Shown: positions 7,715 to 16,155, counted from the first letter of the stretch. The stretch: 64,000 nucleotides of DNA from Kordia sp050633145 (GCF_050633145.1 NZ_JBOEFY010000018.1:1-64000), one strand, 5' to 3'. Notes: a model not told the origin generated them from the letters alone. Program-made: numbers and translations.

Positions 7715-8768
7715 AACATTTCTGTGTGTAGTGTTTTGTATGCTGTTGTATCAAAGTGCAGTATCGCAACATAAACTCACCAAAGAAATTAAAGAAACGT
7801 ATGCTTTTAGTAATGACAGTAAACTATACTTAGAAAATAAGTATGGTGATATTTTTGTGAGCGGTTGGGACAAAAACAGTATTGAAATTGTAATTGACAT
7901 TGAAGCTGAAAGTAAAAATAGCGAAAAGGCAAAAAAGTTACTCAACAGAGTAAAAATGGATATAGTTGCAACCGATAACGAATTAAAAGTAACATCAAAA
8001 ATTGCCAAAAAAGAAGGTGGTTTTCTAGGAAGATTAGATCCGTTTAAGAACGAAAAAACCAAAATTAATTATACCATATACTTGCCCAAAAAAGCAATCA
8101 TAGAAGCATATAACAAATATGGAAATATTATTGTATCTGATTGGAATGGAAAACTAAAAGCAGACGTAGAACATGGCGAAATGCATTTATCAACAGCATT
8201 AATCAATGCAAGTTTGACAATTAAATATGGAAAACTAGATGCAATAAGTTTGCAAGAATCACACATTGTAAGCAAAGATGCTACTGTAGGAATTCATTAC
8301 GGAACAAAACTAAAAATTGATTCAGACGGTTCTGAAATGACCTTGAACAACATACAAAAATTGCAATTAAACTCTAACAAAGACAACATAGATATTTTAA
8401 AAATAGATGGAATTTCAGGAACCATCAAATATTCAAAAACATTCTTAAAAAATCTTAGTGGAAAAGCAACGTTAGATTTAAATCATGGCGAACTACGTAT
8501 TTTAAAACATACTACAACTTCGCCAGATATTGACATAAACCAAAAAGAATCGGAAGTATACATCAATATTTCTGAAACCAACTTTTCTTTCAAAGCAAAG
8601 CTTGAACAAGGTGTATTGCGTATTCCAAAAATAATGGACAATATAGAAAGTGAAGTTATAGACCGAAAAGAAAAAATAAGACGTATAAGCGCTACGTATG
8701 GCGCAGAAAAACAAGGAAGTATTATATGTACGGGTTATAAAGGTGTCATCATTTTAAAAGAACTATAA
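7695..8768 (+). CDS. Secreted DUF4097-like beta-helix protein
   Basis: A 357-residue protein with signal peptide (TFLCVVFCMLLYQSAVSQ). The mature part shows repeating beta-strand units with the pattern LENKYGDIFVSGWDKN..IEIVIDIEAES and later YNKYGNIIVSDWNGKLKADVEHGEMHL, typical of DUF4097 putative adhesins. These proteins often accompany ECF sigma/anti-sigma pairs. It overlaps the anti-sigma gene by 20 nt and belongs to the same operon. It is probably a periplasmic or outer-surface envelope-stress component. The exact role is unknown. Confidence 0.8.
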   Translation: MANSYYKTFLCVVFCMLLYQSAVSQHKLTKEIKETYAFSNDSKLYLENKYGDIFVSGWDKNSIEIVIDIEAESKNSEKAKKLLNRVKMDIVATDNELKVTSKIAKKEGGFLGRLDPFKNEKTKINYTIYLPKKAIIEAYNKYGNIIVSDWNGKLKADVEHGEMHLSTALINASLTIKYGKLDAISLQESHIVSKDATVGIHYGTKLKIDSDGSEMTLNNIQKLQLNSNKDNIDILKIDGISGTIKYSKTFLKNLSGKATLDLNHGELRILKHTTTSPDIDINQKESEVYINISETNFSFKAKLEQGVLRIPKIMDNIESEVIDRKEKIRRISATYGAEKQGSIICTGYKGVIILKEL

Positions 8769-8796
8769 ATAGCAAACAACGAAACAACCATAAAAA

Positions 8797-9468
8797 ATGA
8801 AGAAGTTAGTAACTGCAGTATTCGCACTATTCATTTTCAATACAATCATTGCGCAAACCAATGAAACAGAAGATTATGTCGAATTTGACGATCGGAAAAA
8901 CATTGTACACGGTGTTTATTTAGGATTTACACCGCAATTTGGAAGAATTTCCAAAGAAGACGCTTTTTTTACAAACTTGAAATTAGCCTATGTTGCCAAT
9001 AGAAAATTTGAAATAGGATTATCTGGAAGCGTATTTTTTAGCAAACAACCCAACAATACCAATGTGTATAGAGGTGATGAGGTGCTGTTAGTTGGCGCTT
9101 ATGGCGGATTGCATTTAGAACCAATTCTTTTTGGAAACAGAACTATTAGTGTTTCTTTTCCTTTAATGATTGGCGGCGGTGGCGTTACCATACTTGAAAA
9201 AAAGACAAATGGTGATTTTGATGAAACTCCACTAGAAAATGACACTTATGATTATGATTCATTCTTCATTGTAGAACCTGGTGTAAACGTACTCTACAAC
9301 ATTTCACGCTTTGTACAAATAGAAGCAGGAATCCGTTATCGAATCTCAGAATCTTTTGAATTACCATTCTACGGAAAAGATAATATCAAAGGTTTTTCTG
9401 CTGGTATAGGATTAAAAATTGGAATCTTCAATATGGGAAGAAAGAAAAAAATAAAAGACAAATTCTAA
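8797..9468 (+). CDS. Outer-membrane beta-barrel protein
   Basis: A 223-residue protein with signal peptide (MKKLVTAVFALFIFNTIIAQ). It has alternating amphipathic strands (VYLGFTPQFGRIS, KFEIGLSGSVFFSK, ISVSFPLMIGGGG, GIRYRIS) typical of an 8-10 strand outer-membrane barrel of the OmpW/porin-like type. It ends with a basic tail after the last strand. It is the last gene of the sigma-factor operon, 28 nt after the DUF4097-like gene, and so is likely under the same ECF control. The substrate or role is unknown. Confidence 0.8.
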   Translation: MKKLVTAVFALFIFNTIIAQTNETEDYVEFDDRKNIVHGVYLGFTPQFGRISKEDAFFTNLKLAYVANRKFEIGLSGSVFFSKQPNNTNVYRGDEVLLVGAYGGLHLEPILFGNRTISVSFPLMIGGGGVTILEKKTNGDFDETPLENDTYDYDSFFIVEPGVNVLYNISRFVQIEAGIRYRISESFELPFYGKDNIKGFSAGIGLKIGIFNMGRKKKIKDKF

Positions 9469-9508
9469 AAACAATAGCAATTAAACCAAAAAATTAGGCA
9501 CAAAAAAA

Positions 9509-9535
9509 CCTCGGCAATATTAAGAATTACCGAGG
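9509..9535. terminator. Hairpin with T-run on the minus strand
   Basis: The arms CCTCGGCAA and TTACCGAGG (one mismatch) form a hairpin. It is preceded by seven As, so a terminator-like T-run exists only on the minus strand. No minus-strand gene reads into it, so its use is unclear. Confidence 0.45.
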
Positions 9536-9593
9536 GAAGAAAAACTAGTAAATAGGTTTTGAGATGTATTTTCTTTTTCCCGAATTTTGTGAG

Positions 9594-9623
9594 ACAACTA
9601 TCGAAATAGTTGTTTTTCTTTTT
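9594..9623 (+). terminator. Rho-independent terminator of the sigma-factor operon
   Basis: An 8-bp perfect stem ACAACTAT/ATAGTTGT with a CGAA tetraloop is followed by TTTTCTTTTT. It lies about 125 nt after the barrel-protein stop. Confidence 0.75.
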
Positions 9624-9845
9624 CATAGCAATTCGTTTCCCATCCTTATTTTTTTATGTTTAGTAAAAAAAAGGGCAACAAAGACTTTAGCCTCGATCTC
9701 AATAGCTTTGCTGCCGCTTTATTTTCAACTAATAAAAAACCGACTTAATTGAACTTAATTTTTTTATGAACGTATTAGAAATGTTAAATTTCTAAGTAAT
9801 TGATATTTTTTCAGTGCTTAATTTGTTGATAAAACAGGTAACTTT

Positions 9846-9858
9846 TAAAATACCCTAC
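9846..9858. repeat. Left arm of 13-nt inverted repeat flanking a sigma gene
   Basis: TAAAATACCCTAC lies 69 nt before the sigma factor start. Its exact reverse complement is at 10447-10459, just after the sigma stop. The pair could be a binding site for a regulator or for the FecI/FecR system itself. Confidence 0.5.
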
Positions 9859-9891
9859 CTAATATTGAAAAAAAATAAAAAAAAATTTACG

Positions 9892-9899
9892 TAGTTTTG
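9892..9899 (+). promoter_or_regulatory. Bacteroidota -7 promoter box (TAGTTTTG)
   Basis: TAGTTTTG matches the TAnnTTTG -7 consensus of the primary sigma factor in Bacteroidota. It lies 28 nt before the ATG of the FecI-like sigma gene. A TTG at 9865-9867 might be the -33 element, but the spacing is long. Confidence 0.5.
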
Positions 9900-9927
9900 A
9901 AAAAAATAAATAAACGCCCCATAATTA

Positions 9928-10440
9928 ATGACTTCGGAAGACAAATCTGTTTGCGAATCAAAAAACTACGAAAGCATCTTTAATACACATGCCGAAACAC
10001 TTCGGAATTTTGTGTACTACAAGTGTGGTAGCCAACAGCAAGCAGAAGACATTGTACAAGAAGCATTCATAAAACTCTGGAAAAACTGTGCTAAGGTTAT
10101 TTTTACAAAAGCTAAGTCATATTTATATACTGTTGCAAACAATATGTTTTTAAATGAAGTAGCACATCAAAAAGTAGTATTAAAGTACAAACAACAAACC
10201 GGAAGTAAAGTTTCTAACGAAACACCAGAATTTATTCTGAGACAAAAAGAGTTTCAAGAAAAACTACAGCGCACTATTGCAAAATTACCAGAAGGACAAC
10301 GCGAAGTATTTTTGCTCAATAGAATAGACAAAAAAACCTACGTGGAAATTGCCGAAATTATAGGGCTTTCTGTAAAAGCTGTAGAGAAGAGAATGCACAA
10401 AGCTTTAGTAACATTGAGAAAAGAAATAGGAAATGTTTAA
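9928..10440 (+). CDS. FecI-like ECF sigma factor
   Basis: A 170-residue ECF sigma factor. Region 2 is at about residues 20-85 (HAETLRNFVYYKCGSQQQAEDIVQEAFIKLWKN). Region 4 is at about 108-165 (LPEGQREVFLLNRIDKKTYVEIAEIIGLSVKAVEKRMHKAL). It begins a three-gene set with a FecR anti-sigma gene and an STN-domain TonB receptor, the classic trans-envelope signalling layout. Ligand binding to the receptor is relayed through FecR to release this factor. The gene is bracketed by a 13-nt inverted repeat (9846-9858 and 10447-10459). Confidence 0.93.
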   Translation: MTSEDKSVCESKNYESIFNTHAETLRNFVYYKCGSQQQAEDIVQEAFIKLWKNCAKVIFTKAKSYLYTVANNMFLNEVAHQKVVLKYKQQTGSKVSNETPEFILRQKEFQEKLQRTIAKLPEGQREVFLLNRIDKKTYVEIAEIIGLSVKAVEKRMHKALVTLRKEIGNV

Positions 10441-10446
10441 AAAAAA

Positions 10447-10459
10447 GTAGGGTATTTTA
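10447..10459. repeat. Right arm of 13-nt inverted repeat flanking a sigma gene
   Basis: GTAGGGTATTTTA is the exact reverse complement of 9846-9858. It begins 6 nt after the sigma stop, inside the sigma/FecR spacer. Confidence 0.5.
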
Positions 10460-10493
10460 TAAAGAAACTGTTTAATAAGCGAATCAAATATTA

Positions 10494-11414
10494 ATGATGG
10501 AAGAAAAACATGATGATAGATTTCTAGCAAGATGGCTTGCCAATGATCTCACAGAAGACGAAAAACTTCGTTTTGAAAATTCTGCTGAGCATCAGGACTA
10601 TCTTGATATCATAGAAAGTGTTGACTTAATGGAAGCACCTTCTTTTGATAAGCAATCTATATTGAATTCGATTCAACAAAAACAACAAACGCATACTCCT
10701 AAAGTAAGAAAACTGCGCACTTCATGGTTATACTCAGCCGCTGCAGTTGTACTTTTATTTATAGGATTTTCTTATGTATACCTTAATACAGATGAAATTT
10801 TTGAAACTGGTTTTGGAGAACAAACTACTGTAAGTTTACCAGACGGTTCGGAAGTTATTTTAAATGCAAAAACAACACTTTCTTTTAATGAAAGCTCTTG
10901 GGATAATGACAGAACTGTTTCGCTTGACGGAGAAGCATATTTCAAAGTAAAAAAAGGAGAAAAATTTACAGTTACTACAAACGATGGAACGGTTGAAGTA
11001 TTAGGTACACAATTTAATGTGCTTACAGATGATGATGGTGTTTTTGAAGTAAAATGTCATGAAGGAAAAGTAAAAGTAACGACCAAAACACAAAAATCTG
11101 CAATATTAACGCATGGAAAGGCATTTTCTTTAATTGAAGGAAATGCAGCTTCTTGGGACTTCAATACAAATGATCCTAACTGGAGAGATGGCGAAAGCAA
11201 TTTCAGAGAAATGCCTATAAAACATGTGATTGAAGCACTACAAAACCAATACGGAATACAATTTACTTTTGAAAATATAGACACTACACAACGATTTACA
11301 GGAACTTTTTCTCACAAAAATTTGAAACTTGCGTTGCGAACAGTTTTTGATCCTATGGAAATTTCACATACTTTTAAGGGCGAAAAAACAGTTGTACTTA
11401 AAGAAGCGAAGTAA
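10494..11414 (+). CDS. FecR-family anti-sigma regulator
   Basis: A 306-residue protein. The cytoplasmic N-terminus (about 1-75) should hold the sigma factor. A membrane span lies at about 78-98 (SWLYSAAAVVLLFIGFSYVYL). The FecR domain is at about 105-200 (TTVSLPDGSEVILNAKTTLSF, VSLDGEAYFKVKKGEKF). A DUF4974 domain closes the protein at about 235-303 (MPIKHVIEALQNQYGIQFTFEN). It transmits the receptor signal to the FecI-like factor encoded upstream. Two adjacent ATGs (10494 and 10497) are both possible starts. A large hairpin overlaps its stop codon and extends toward the receptor gene. Confidence 0.93.
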   Translation: MMEEKHDDRFLARWLANDLTEDEKLRFENSAEHQDYLDIIESVDLMEAPSFDKQSILNSIQQKQQTHTPKVRKLRTSWLYSAAAVVLLFIGFSYVYLNTDEIFETGFGEQTTVSLPDGSEVILNAKTTLSFNESSWDNDRTVSLDGEAYFKVKKGEKFTVTTNDGTVEVLGTQFNVLTDDDGVFEVKCHEGKVKVTTKTQKSAILTHGKAFSLIEGNAASWDFNTNDPNWRDGESNFREMPIKHVIEALQNQYGIQFTFENIDTTQRFTGTFSHKNLKLALRTVFDPMEISHTFKGEKTVVLKEAK

Positions 11415-11447
11415 AAAACCTTTTTAGAGCTAAAAAGGTTTCGCTTA
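11405..11447 (+). promoter_or_regulatory. Strong hairpin in the FecR/TonB receptor spacer
   Basis: An inner stem of 11 bp (11417-11427 with 11432-11442, GAGC loop) can be extended by AAGCGAA (11405-11411) pairing with TTCGCTT (11441-11447), leaving a small bulge. It overlaps the FecR stop codon and lies 22 nt before the receptor ATG. No T-run follows, so it is more likely an mRNA stability or expression-balance element than a terminator. Confidence 0.55.
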
Positions 11448-11469
11448 TCGAAGTTTTATCGTTACGTTT

Positions 11470-14070
11470 ATGAGAAGTGTATTAAGTGTTGCCTTACTGT
11501 TCATCACCTGTTCATTGTTTGCTCAAAACAATGGATCATTCTCCTTTGAAAAAGAACCACTGAAAAACGTACTGATTGCTGTAGAAAAAGCATACAGCAT
11601 AAAATTTTCGTACAATTCAGAACTCGCCGAAAACAAAACCATTACACTGCAAATAAAAGATGCTCCTTTAAACACTGTTATACAGCGTTTACAAAAGCAA
11701 GTACCAATTGTTTTTGAAAAAGTAACGAAGCGATTTTACATTATTCGAAACCAATCTCAAGAAGGAAAAATACGGATTTGTGGTGTTTTAAAAGATACAA
11801 AAAGTAAGCTTCCTATCGTCGAAGCTTCGGTGGTTAATATTTCACAAAATAAAGGAACTGTAACAAACATAAACGGAAGCTTTGAACTATTCTTAGCATT
11901 TCCGTCCGATACGGTAGAAGTTCGGTTCTTAGGATACAAAACACAACGCATACAAGCACAAGACTTTCAAAAAAATCCTTGCGAAACAATTTTGATGGTA
12001 GCAGAGCAGTATGACTTAGGTACGGTTTTAATTAGCAACTATCTTACATCAGGAATCAACAAAAAAAATGACGGAGCAATATCTCTTTCACCTTCAAAAC
12101 TAGGTATACTTCCTGGATTAACAGAACCCGATGTATTGCAAAGCATTCAACTATTACCAGGTATTCAAAGTCCAAACGAAACGGCTTCAGGTTTATTCAT
12201 TCGTGGAGGAACGCCCGATCAAAACTTAATTCTTTGGGATGGAATCAAAATGTATCATTCAGGACACTTTTTCGGTTTAATCTCGGCATTTAATCCCTAT
12301 GTAATAGAAGAAGTTTCAGTATTCAAAAGTGGAACATCAACTAGATATGGCGATCGTATTTCGGGTGTAATTGACATTCAAACAGATACCAAAGTTCCCG
12401 AAAAACTATCGGGTGGCTTCGGGTTTAATATGACACATGGAGATGCATACCTTAAAATTCCAATTGCTAAAAACTTTGGTGTTACGGTTTCTGCACGTAG
12501 AGCATTTACAGATGTATGGGAAACATTTACCTATAATAACTTTTCCGATCGTGTATTTCAAAACACAAAAATTATCAAAAGCTCTGAAATATTAGAAAAT
12601 GTATTTTCCGAAACTGAAAATAAATTCTTCTTTACAGATTACACCATAAAACTAATTGGAAAACTATCTGATAAAGACAAGATAATGCTTAGTAATTTGC
12701 GTACTAAAAACGAACTTGATTTTAGGTCTGAAGTAGATCTTTTTGAAGAAACTTCACGAGACAAACTAAGCATTCTTAATTCTGGTTATAGTGGATTTTG
12801 GGAACGACAATGGAATCCAAACTTTTCACATACGTTAGATATGTATTATTCTCAATTTGATTTTGACTACTTAGGCACGTTTAGAGGCGATATTGTAGGT
12901 GCTACGGAGCAAGATCAAAAACGAAACAAAATCAAAGACATTGGTTTTTCATACCATACCAATTGGAAAATGAATGAAAAACGGAGTCTGCAATTTGGGT
13001 ATCAATTCTCTTCTAACGATGTGTCTTTCGGTTTCTCTGGTTTCAGAGGAACAGAAGAAGGTGTTACTACATATAATACAGGAGAAGAAAGTATCAACAA
13101 TTCTCATGCACTGTTTTCATCGTACAAATACAACGATAAAAATGAGCTAATTATCAATGCGGGTCTGCGCATGAACTATTTCAGTACAACAAACGATTTG
13201 CTCTTTGAACCGCGATTGTATGTAGAGAAGAAACTAAACAATGATTTTAGTGTTAACTTCTCGGGCGAATTAAAACACCAAGCAGTAAGTCAAATATTGG
13301 AATTCAACACAGCAAACTTCGGATTGGAAAATCAAGTATGGGCAGTTGCCAATGGTGAAGAGCTTCCTATATTAAAAAGCAGACAAATTTCGGCAGGAAT
13401 ATTATTCAATAAAAAAGGGTGGCGTGTCGATTTAGACGCATACTATAAAAACATTACAGGATTAACATCATTCAATAGAAGTTTTGGAAACACAAGTGTT
13501 TTAGAAACCTTTACAGAAGGAAACAGTAATGTATATGGGATAGATGTTTTAATTGAAAAAAAAATCAACGATTACCAAACTTGGGTGAGTTATTCGTATA
13601 CAGATAATAACTTTGAATTCTCACGAATCAATAACGGATTAACTTTTCCAGGGAATTATGATATTCGCCATTACTTCCGTTGGGCGCATTCATACACCCT
13701 AAACAATTTTAAATTCTCTTTGGGATGGAATTACCGCACAGGAACGCCATACACGCCCGTAACGTCGCAAACGCAAGATAACGGAGACTTATTCGTCTTT
13801 ATTGGAGATACGAACAGTACGCGCATCCCAGACTATCATCGTTTAGACTTCTCGGGAACATATACTTTCGATTTTGACAAAAAGAATAAATGGAAAGGAA
13901 AAATTGGTTTTTCTTTACTCAATATCTACAATCGTCAAAACTTGCTAGAACGCTATTATGAAATAAGACCGTTTTTAAATCAAGAAAACAATGTGCAATT
14001 TCGACTAGAAACCGTTGATAAATTTTCTTTAGGAATGACGCCTAATCTTGTTTTTAGAGTAGATTTTTAG
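11470..14070 (+). CDS. TonB-dependent receptor with STN signalling domain (FecA/SusC-like)
   Basis: An 866-residue protein with signal peptide (MRSVLSVALLFITCSLFAQ). A secretin/TonB short N-terminal (STN) domain at about 22-92 (SFEKEPLKNVLIAVEKAYSI) provides the periplasmic signalling contact to FecR. A CarboxypepD_reg domain follows at about 103-180. The plug at about 215-300 contains ASGLFIRGGTPDQNLILWDG. The barrel extends to the C-terminal aromatic residue (FRVDF). It is the third gene of the FecI/FecR/receptor trio, 55 nt after FecR. It should both import and sense a ligand, which the sequence does not identify. No SusD or DUF4249 partner follows; a terminator comes directly after. Confidence 0.92.
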   Translation: MRSVLSVALLFITCSLFAQNNGSFSFEKEPLKNVLIAVEKAYSIKFSYNSELAENKTITLQIKDAPLNTVIQRLQKQVPIVFEKVTKRFYIIRNQSQEGKIRICGVLKDTKSKLPIVEASVVNISQNKGTVTNINGSFELFLAFPSDTVEVRFLGYKTQRIQAQDFQKNPCETILMVAEQYDLGTVLISNYLTSGINKKNDGAISLSPSKLGILPGLTEPDVLQSIQLLPGIQSPNETASGLFIRGGTPDQNLILWDGIKMYHSGHFFGLISAFNPYVIEEVSVFKSGTSTRYGDRISGVIDIQTDTKVPEKLSGGFGFNMTHGDAYLKIPIAKNFGVTVSARRAFTDVWETFTYNNFSDRVFQNTKIIKSSEILENVFSETENKFFFTDYTIKLIGKLSDKDKIMLSNLRTKNELDFRSEVDLFEETSRDKLSILNSGYSGFWERQWNPNFSHTLDMYYSQFDFDYLGTFRGDIVGATEQDQKRNKIKDIGFSYHTNWKMNEKRSLQFGYQFSSNDVSFGFSGFRGTEEGVTTYNTGEESINNSHALFSSYKYNDKNELIINAGLRMNYFSTTNDLLFEPRLYVEKKLNNDFSVNFSGELKHQAVSQILEFNTANFGLENQVWAVANGEELPILKSRQISAGILFNKKGWRVDLDAYYKNITGLTSFNRSFGNTSVLETFTEGNSNVYGIDVLIEKKINDYQTWVSYSYTDNNFEFSRINNGLTFPGNYDIRHYFRWAHSYTLNNFKFSLGWNYRTGTPYTPVTSQTQDNGDLFVFIGDTNSTRIPDYHRLDFSGTYTFDFDKKNKWKGKIGFSLLNIYNRQNLLERYYEIRPFLNQENNVQFRLETVDKFSLGMTPNLVFRVDF

Positions 14071-14090
14071 AAACAACTTTCACAAAAAAT

Positions 14091-14115
14091 AAAGCGAGCC
14101 AAAACTCGCTTTTAT
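14091..14115. terminator. Bidirectional terminator between TonB receptor and lanthipeptide-type gene
   Basis: The perfect 8-bp stem AAAGCGAG/CTCGCTTT has a 6-nt loop, a T-rich tail on the plus strand and an A-run upstream that serves the minus strand. It lies 20 nt after the receptor stop and 11 nt beyond the stop of the minus-strand peptide gene. Confidence 0.8.
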
Positions 14116-14125
14116 ATACTTAAAT

Positions 14126-14311
14126 TTAGTTTTTCTCTTTTTTAGGTTCGTCCAAACAAATCGCATCAGGATCTGTTGGATCATCTGAACCTGCAAAATC
14201 ACAAGAAACACATGTAATACTAATAGCTATTCCTCCGCCAATTTGATGTGCGTCAAATGAGGAAATAGTTCGCTTATTTAATCGAATCTTTTTAAATGCT
14301 TGTTTTTTCAT
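14126..14311 (-). CDS. Class I lanthipeptide-type / GG-leader natural product precursor
   Basis: A 61-residue peptide. Its leader MKKQAFKKIRLNKRTISSFD...IGGG matches the conserved leader of flavobacterial class I lanthipeptide and GG-type natural product precursors (basic start, LNKxTIS, Gly-Gly). The core after IGGG contains three cysteines (two in CVSC, one in ICLDEP) plus Ser and Thr residues that could form lanthionine rings, and a charged tail (EPKKEKN). No LanB, LanC, transporter or protease gene lies nearby, so it is an orphan precursor, as often in Kordia-like genomes. Maturation would need enzymes elsewhere. It is transcribed alone; the next minus-strand gene upstream is holB. Confidence 0.8.
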   Translation of the reverse strand: MKKQAFKKIRLNKRTISSFDAHQIGGGIAISITCVSCDFAGSDDPTDPDAICLDEPKKEKN

Positions 14312-14394
14312 AATGAATGTTTTAAAGTTTCAACTAAAAGTTCATCATCATGAAAAACGTAACCCAAGAAAAAAGTTAAAAAAAGAAGAAAAAT

Positions 14395-15555
14395 TTACAG
14401 AGGAAGATCTTTTCTATGCAATAATCGTGTCAACTTAATAGATAAATCAGTCAATACGATTTTAGAATTTCCGTTGCGTTCTATATGGTAAATAGCATCT
14501 TGCAATTCTTTCGAAATATCTAAAATATTATTTCCGTGTACAAAAGGCGCAAATTTCTCTAAAAAGAATCCTTTGGTATGTGGTTCAAAAAACACCAAAT
14601 CGGTTGCGGTATAATTTTGAAGTAATGCTTGTCTAAAAAGATTCAGGCAAAAGCCTAAAAACTTCTTTTGTGTTTCACGACCCGTTTTGGCAACTTCTTC
14701 GCTCCAAGAAATTAAATCGCGAATTGCCGTTTTATTTCCTTTCGCTTTAAAAGCAGAACGAACCCAACTTACAAACCAAGTTTCAAACAGTAAATCTTCC
14801 GAATCTTGATGTACTAAATCGACAGCTTTGTTATAATTTCCATTTGCTTGGTGTGCAATTTTTGTGGCTTCAGTTTCAGAAACATTCAAATTTTTAATCA
14901 ATGATTCTTTAATGGCTTGTTCACCCAAAGGAGGAAAATGTAAAACTTGACAACGCGAACGAATTGTATTAATAATTTGCTCCTCATCTTCAGCAATTAA
15001 AATAAATAGAGTTTGATTTGGCGGTTCTTCAATCAATTTCAACAACTTATTGGCAGCAGCAGTATTCATACGTTCTGCCATCCAAATAATCATCACTTTA
15101 TAACCGCCTTCATACGATTTCAGCGCAAGCGATTTTACCACATCTAACGCTTCATCAACACCAATTTGTCCTTGCTTATTATCAATACCGAGCATTTTGT
15201 ACCAATCAAACAAATTTCCATAAGGCTGCTCTTTGATAAACTGTCGCCATTCTTCCAAAAAGTGTTTGGAAACAGGATGACTTTTTACTTTATGATTTCC
15301 CGCTACAGGAAAGGCAAAATGCAAATCGGGATGCGAAAGGTTGCTCAATTTTAAATTACACGCTTCGTTTCCACCTGAATTTTCACCTTCCATATTTTTA
15401 CACAACACATACTGCGCATAGGCAACTGCCATTGGAAGCGTACCGCAACCTTCTGGACCAACAAAAAGTTGGGCGTGCGGAATGCGTCCACGATCGGCAC
15501 TTAGTGTCAAATGTTTTTTAATATGTGTGAGTCCTAAAATATCTTGGAAAAGCAT
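14395..15555 (-). CDS. holB: DNA polymerase III subunit delta prime
   Basis: A clamp-loader subunit of the replisome, 386 residues from the ATG at 15555. A TTG-initiated extension to 15621 is less likely, since homologues begin MLFQ-ILG-IK. The N-terminal AAA+ region carries a modified P-loop GPEGCGT, inactive-type as expected for delta prime. The region DEALDVVKSLALKSYEGGYKVMII...N-AAANKLLKLIEEPP is the conserved delta prime/gamma signature, and SRC appears in IRSRCQVL. The C-terminal collar domain follows. A -7 box (TATATTTG, minus strand) ends only 4 nt before the ATG, hinting at a leaderless or near-leaderless transcript. Confidence 0.9.
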   Translation of the reverse strand: MLFQDILGLTHIKKHLTLSADRGRIPHAQLFVGPEGCGTLPMAVAYAQYVLCKNMEGENSGGNEACNLKLSNLSHPDLHFAFPVAGNHKVKSHPVSKHFLEEWRQFIKEQPYGNLFDWYKMLGIDNKQGQIGVDEALDVVKSLALKSYEGGYKVMIIWMAERMNTAAANKLLKLIEEPPNQTLFILIAEDEEQIINTIRSRCQVLHFPPLGEQAIKESLIKNLNVSETEATKIAHQANGNYNKAVDLVHQDSEDLLFETWFVSWVRSAFKAKGNKTAIRDLISWSEEVAKTGRETQKKFLGFCLNLFRQALLQNYTATDLVFFEPHTKGFFLEKFAPFVHGNNILDISKELQDAIYHIERNGNSKIVLTDLSIKLTRLLHRKDLPL

Positions 15556-15559
15556 GTGG

Positions 15560-15567
15560 CAAATATA
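15560..15567 (-). promoter_or_regulatory. -7 promoter box immediately before holB
   Basis: On the minus strand the bases read TATATTTG, a full match to TAnnTTTG. They end four bases before the holB ATG, so transcription would begin at or near the start codon. Confidence 0.5.
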
Positions 15568-15647
15568 GGAGTAACCTTTGAATTTTTTAGTAAAATCTAA
15601 AAAACTCAACACATCCAACAAAGAAATCTAAAATAAAGAAAGCTTTT

Positions 15648-16001
15648 TTAGTTTGTAAGCAGTTCTTTTTGGCGGATAGCTTCATCAATAGCAACAGTTA
15701 CATATTTATGACTGTTAAAAAAAGATGCATTAGAAGTTAGTTTGATGGTAGCAATGACACTTCCGTCTTTCTTTTTATCGATTGAAGTTACCGTAACTTT
15801 TTCACCTTTAATATTTTTATAACTAGCAACTCCTCCTTTTTTTATGATGAAGTTTGTTTTCGGAAAATGAATATGCTTATAGTTGTTGTTAAGTGCTTTT
15901 CCAATAACATAAACATCTCCTACTTTAACATCGGAGTTTTGCGCATAAATTACACTTGTAAAAAAACTAAAAATAACGGCTAAAAAAAGATACTTCTTCA
16001 T
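15648..16001 (-). CDS. Small secreted protein of unknown function
   Basis: A 117-residue protein with signal peptide (MKKYLFLAVIFSFFTSVIYAQ). The mature part VKVGDVYVIGKALNNNYKHIHFPKTNFIIKKGG...VTVTSIDKKKDGSVIATIKLT looks all-beta, like a small SH3-type barrel. The same type of protein (GDxYxI...YxxIxFPxxNxIxKRGGIxxY) occurs widely in Flavobacteriaceae as a hypothetical. It stands alone upstream of holB. Function unknown. Confidence 0.72.
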   Translation of the reverse strand: MKKYLFLAVIFSFFTSVIYAQNSDVKVGDVYVIGKALNNNYKHIHFPKTNFIIKKGGVASYKNIKGEKVTVTSIDKKKDGSVIATIKLTSNASFFNSHKYVTVAIDEAIRQKELLTN

Positions 16002-16147
16002 GAGATTAAATTCAAAATTAGAGATACTTCAAAATAATAAAAAATGACGAAACAATAAATAAAACGCTATATTTTTTTGATTTAGTAAAACAAACTAAAA
16101 ACCCAATTACTTTCTAAAGGAATCGCTAATAATTACAACAAACTCAA

Positions 16148-16155
16148 TACCTTTG
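16148..16155 (+). promoter_or_regulatory. -7 promoter box upstream of DUF2652-pgk
   Basis: TACCTTTG is a full match to TAnnTTTG, 31 nt before the ATG at 16187. No convincing -33 TTG is seen at the usual distance. Confidence 0.5.

Larger units (their letters stand above)
9469..9927. other. Intergenic region between two sigma-factor loci
   Basis: It contains the two hairpins listed here. A third imperfect hairpin (9674-9683 with 9706-9715, nine of ten pairs, 22-nt loop) is unexplained. A 13-nt inverted-repeat arm lies at 9846-9858 and a -7 box at 9892-9899. A 62-codon frame at 9564-9752 has no coding character and was not called. Confidence 0.6.

Noticed and set aside
9564..9752. A 62-codon plus-strand reading frame
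   Set aside because: It crosses a terminator hairpin, has no plausible protein features and no neighbour spacing that suggests a gene.
15556..15621. Longer holB start at a TTG
   Set aside because: The extra 22 residues have no family counterpart and the -7 box lies within them.
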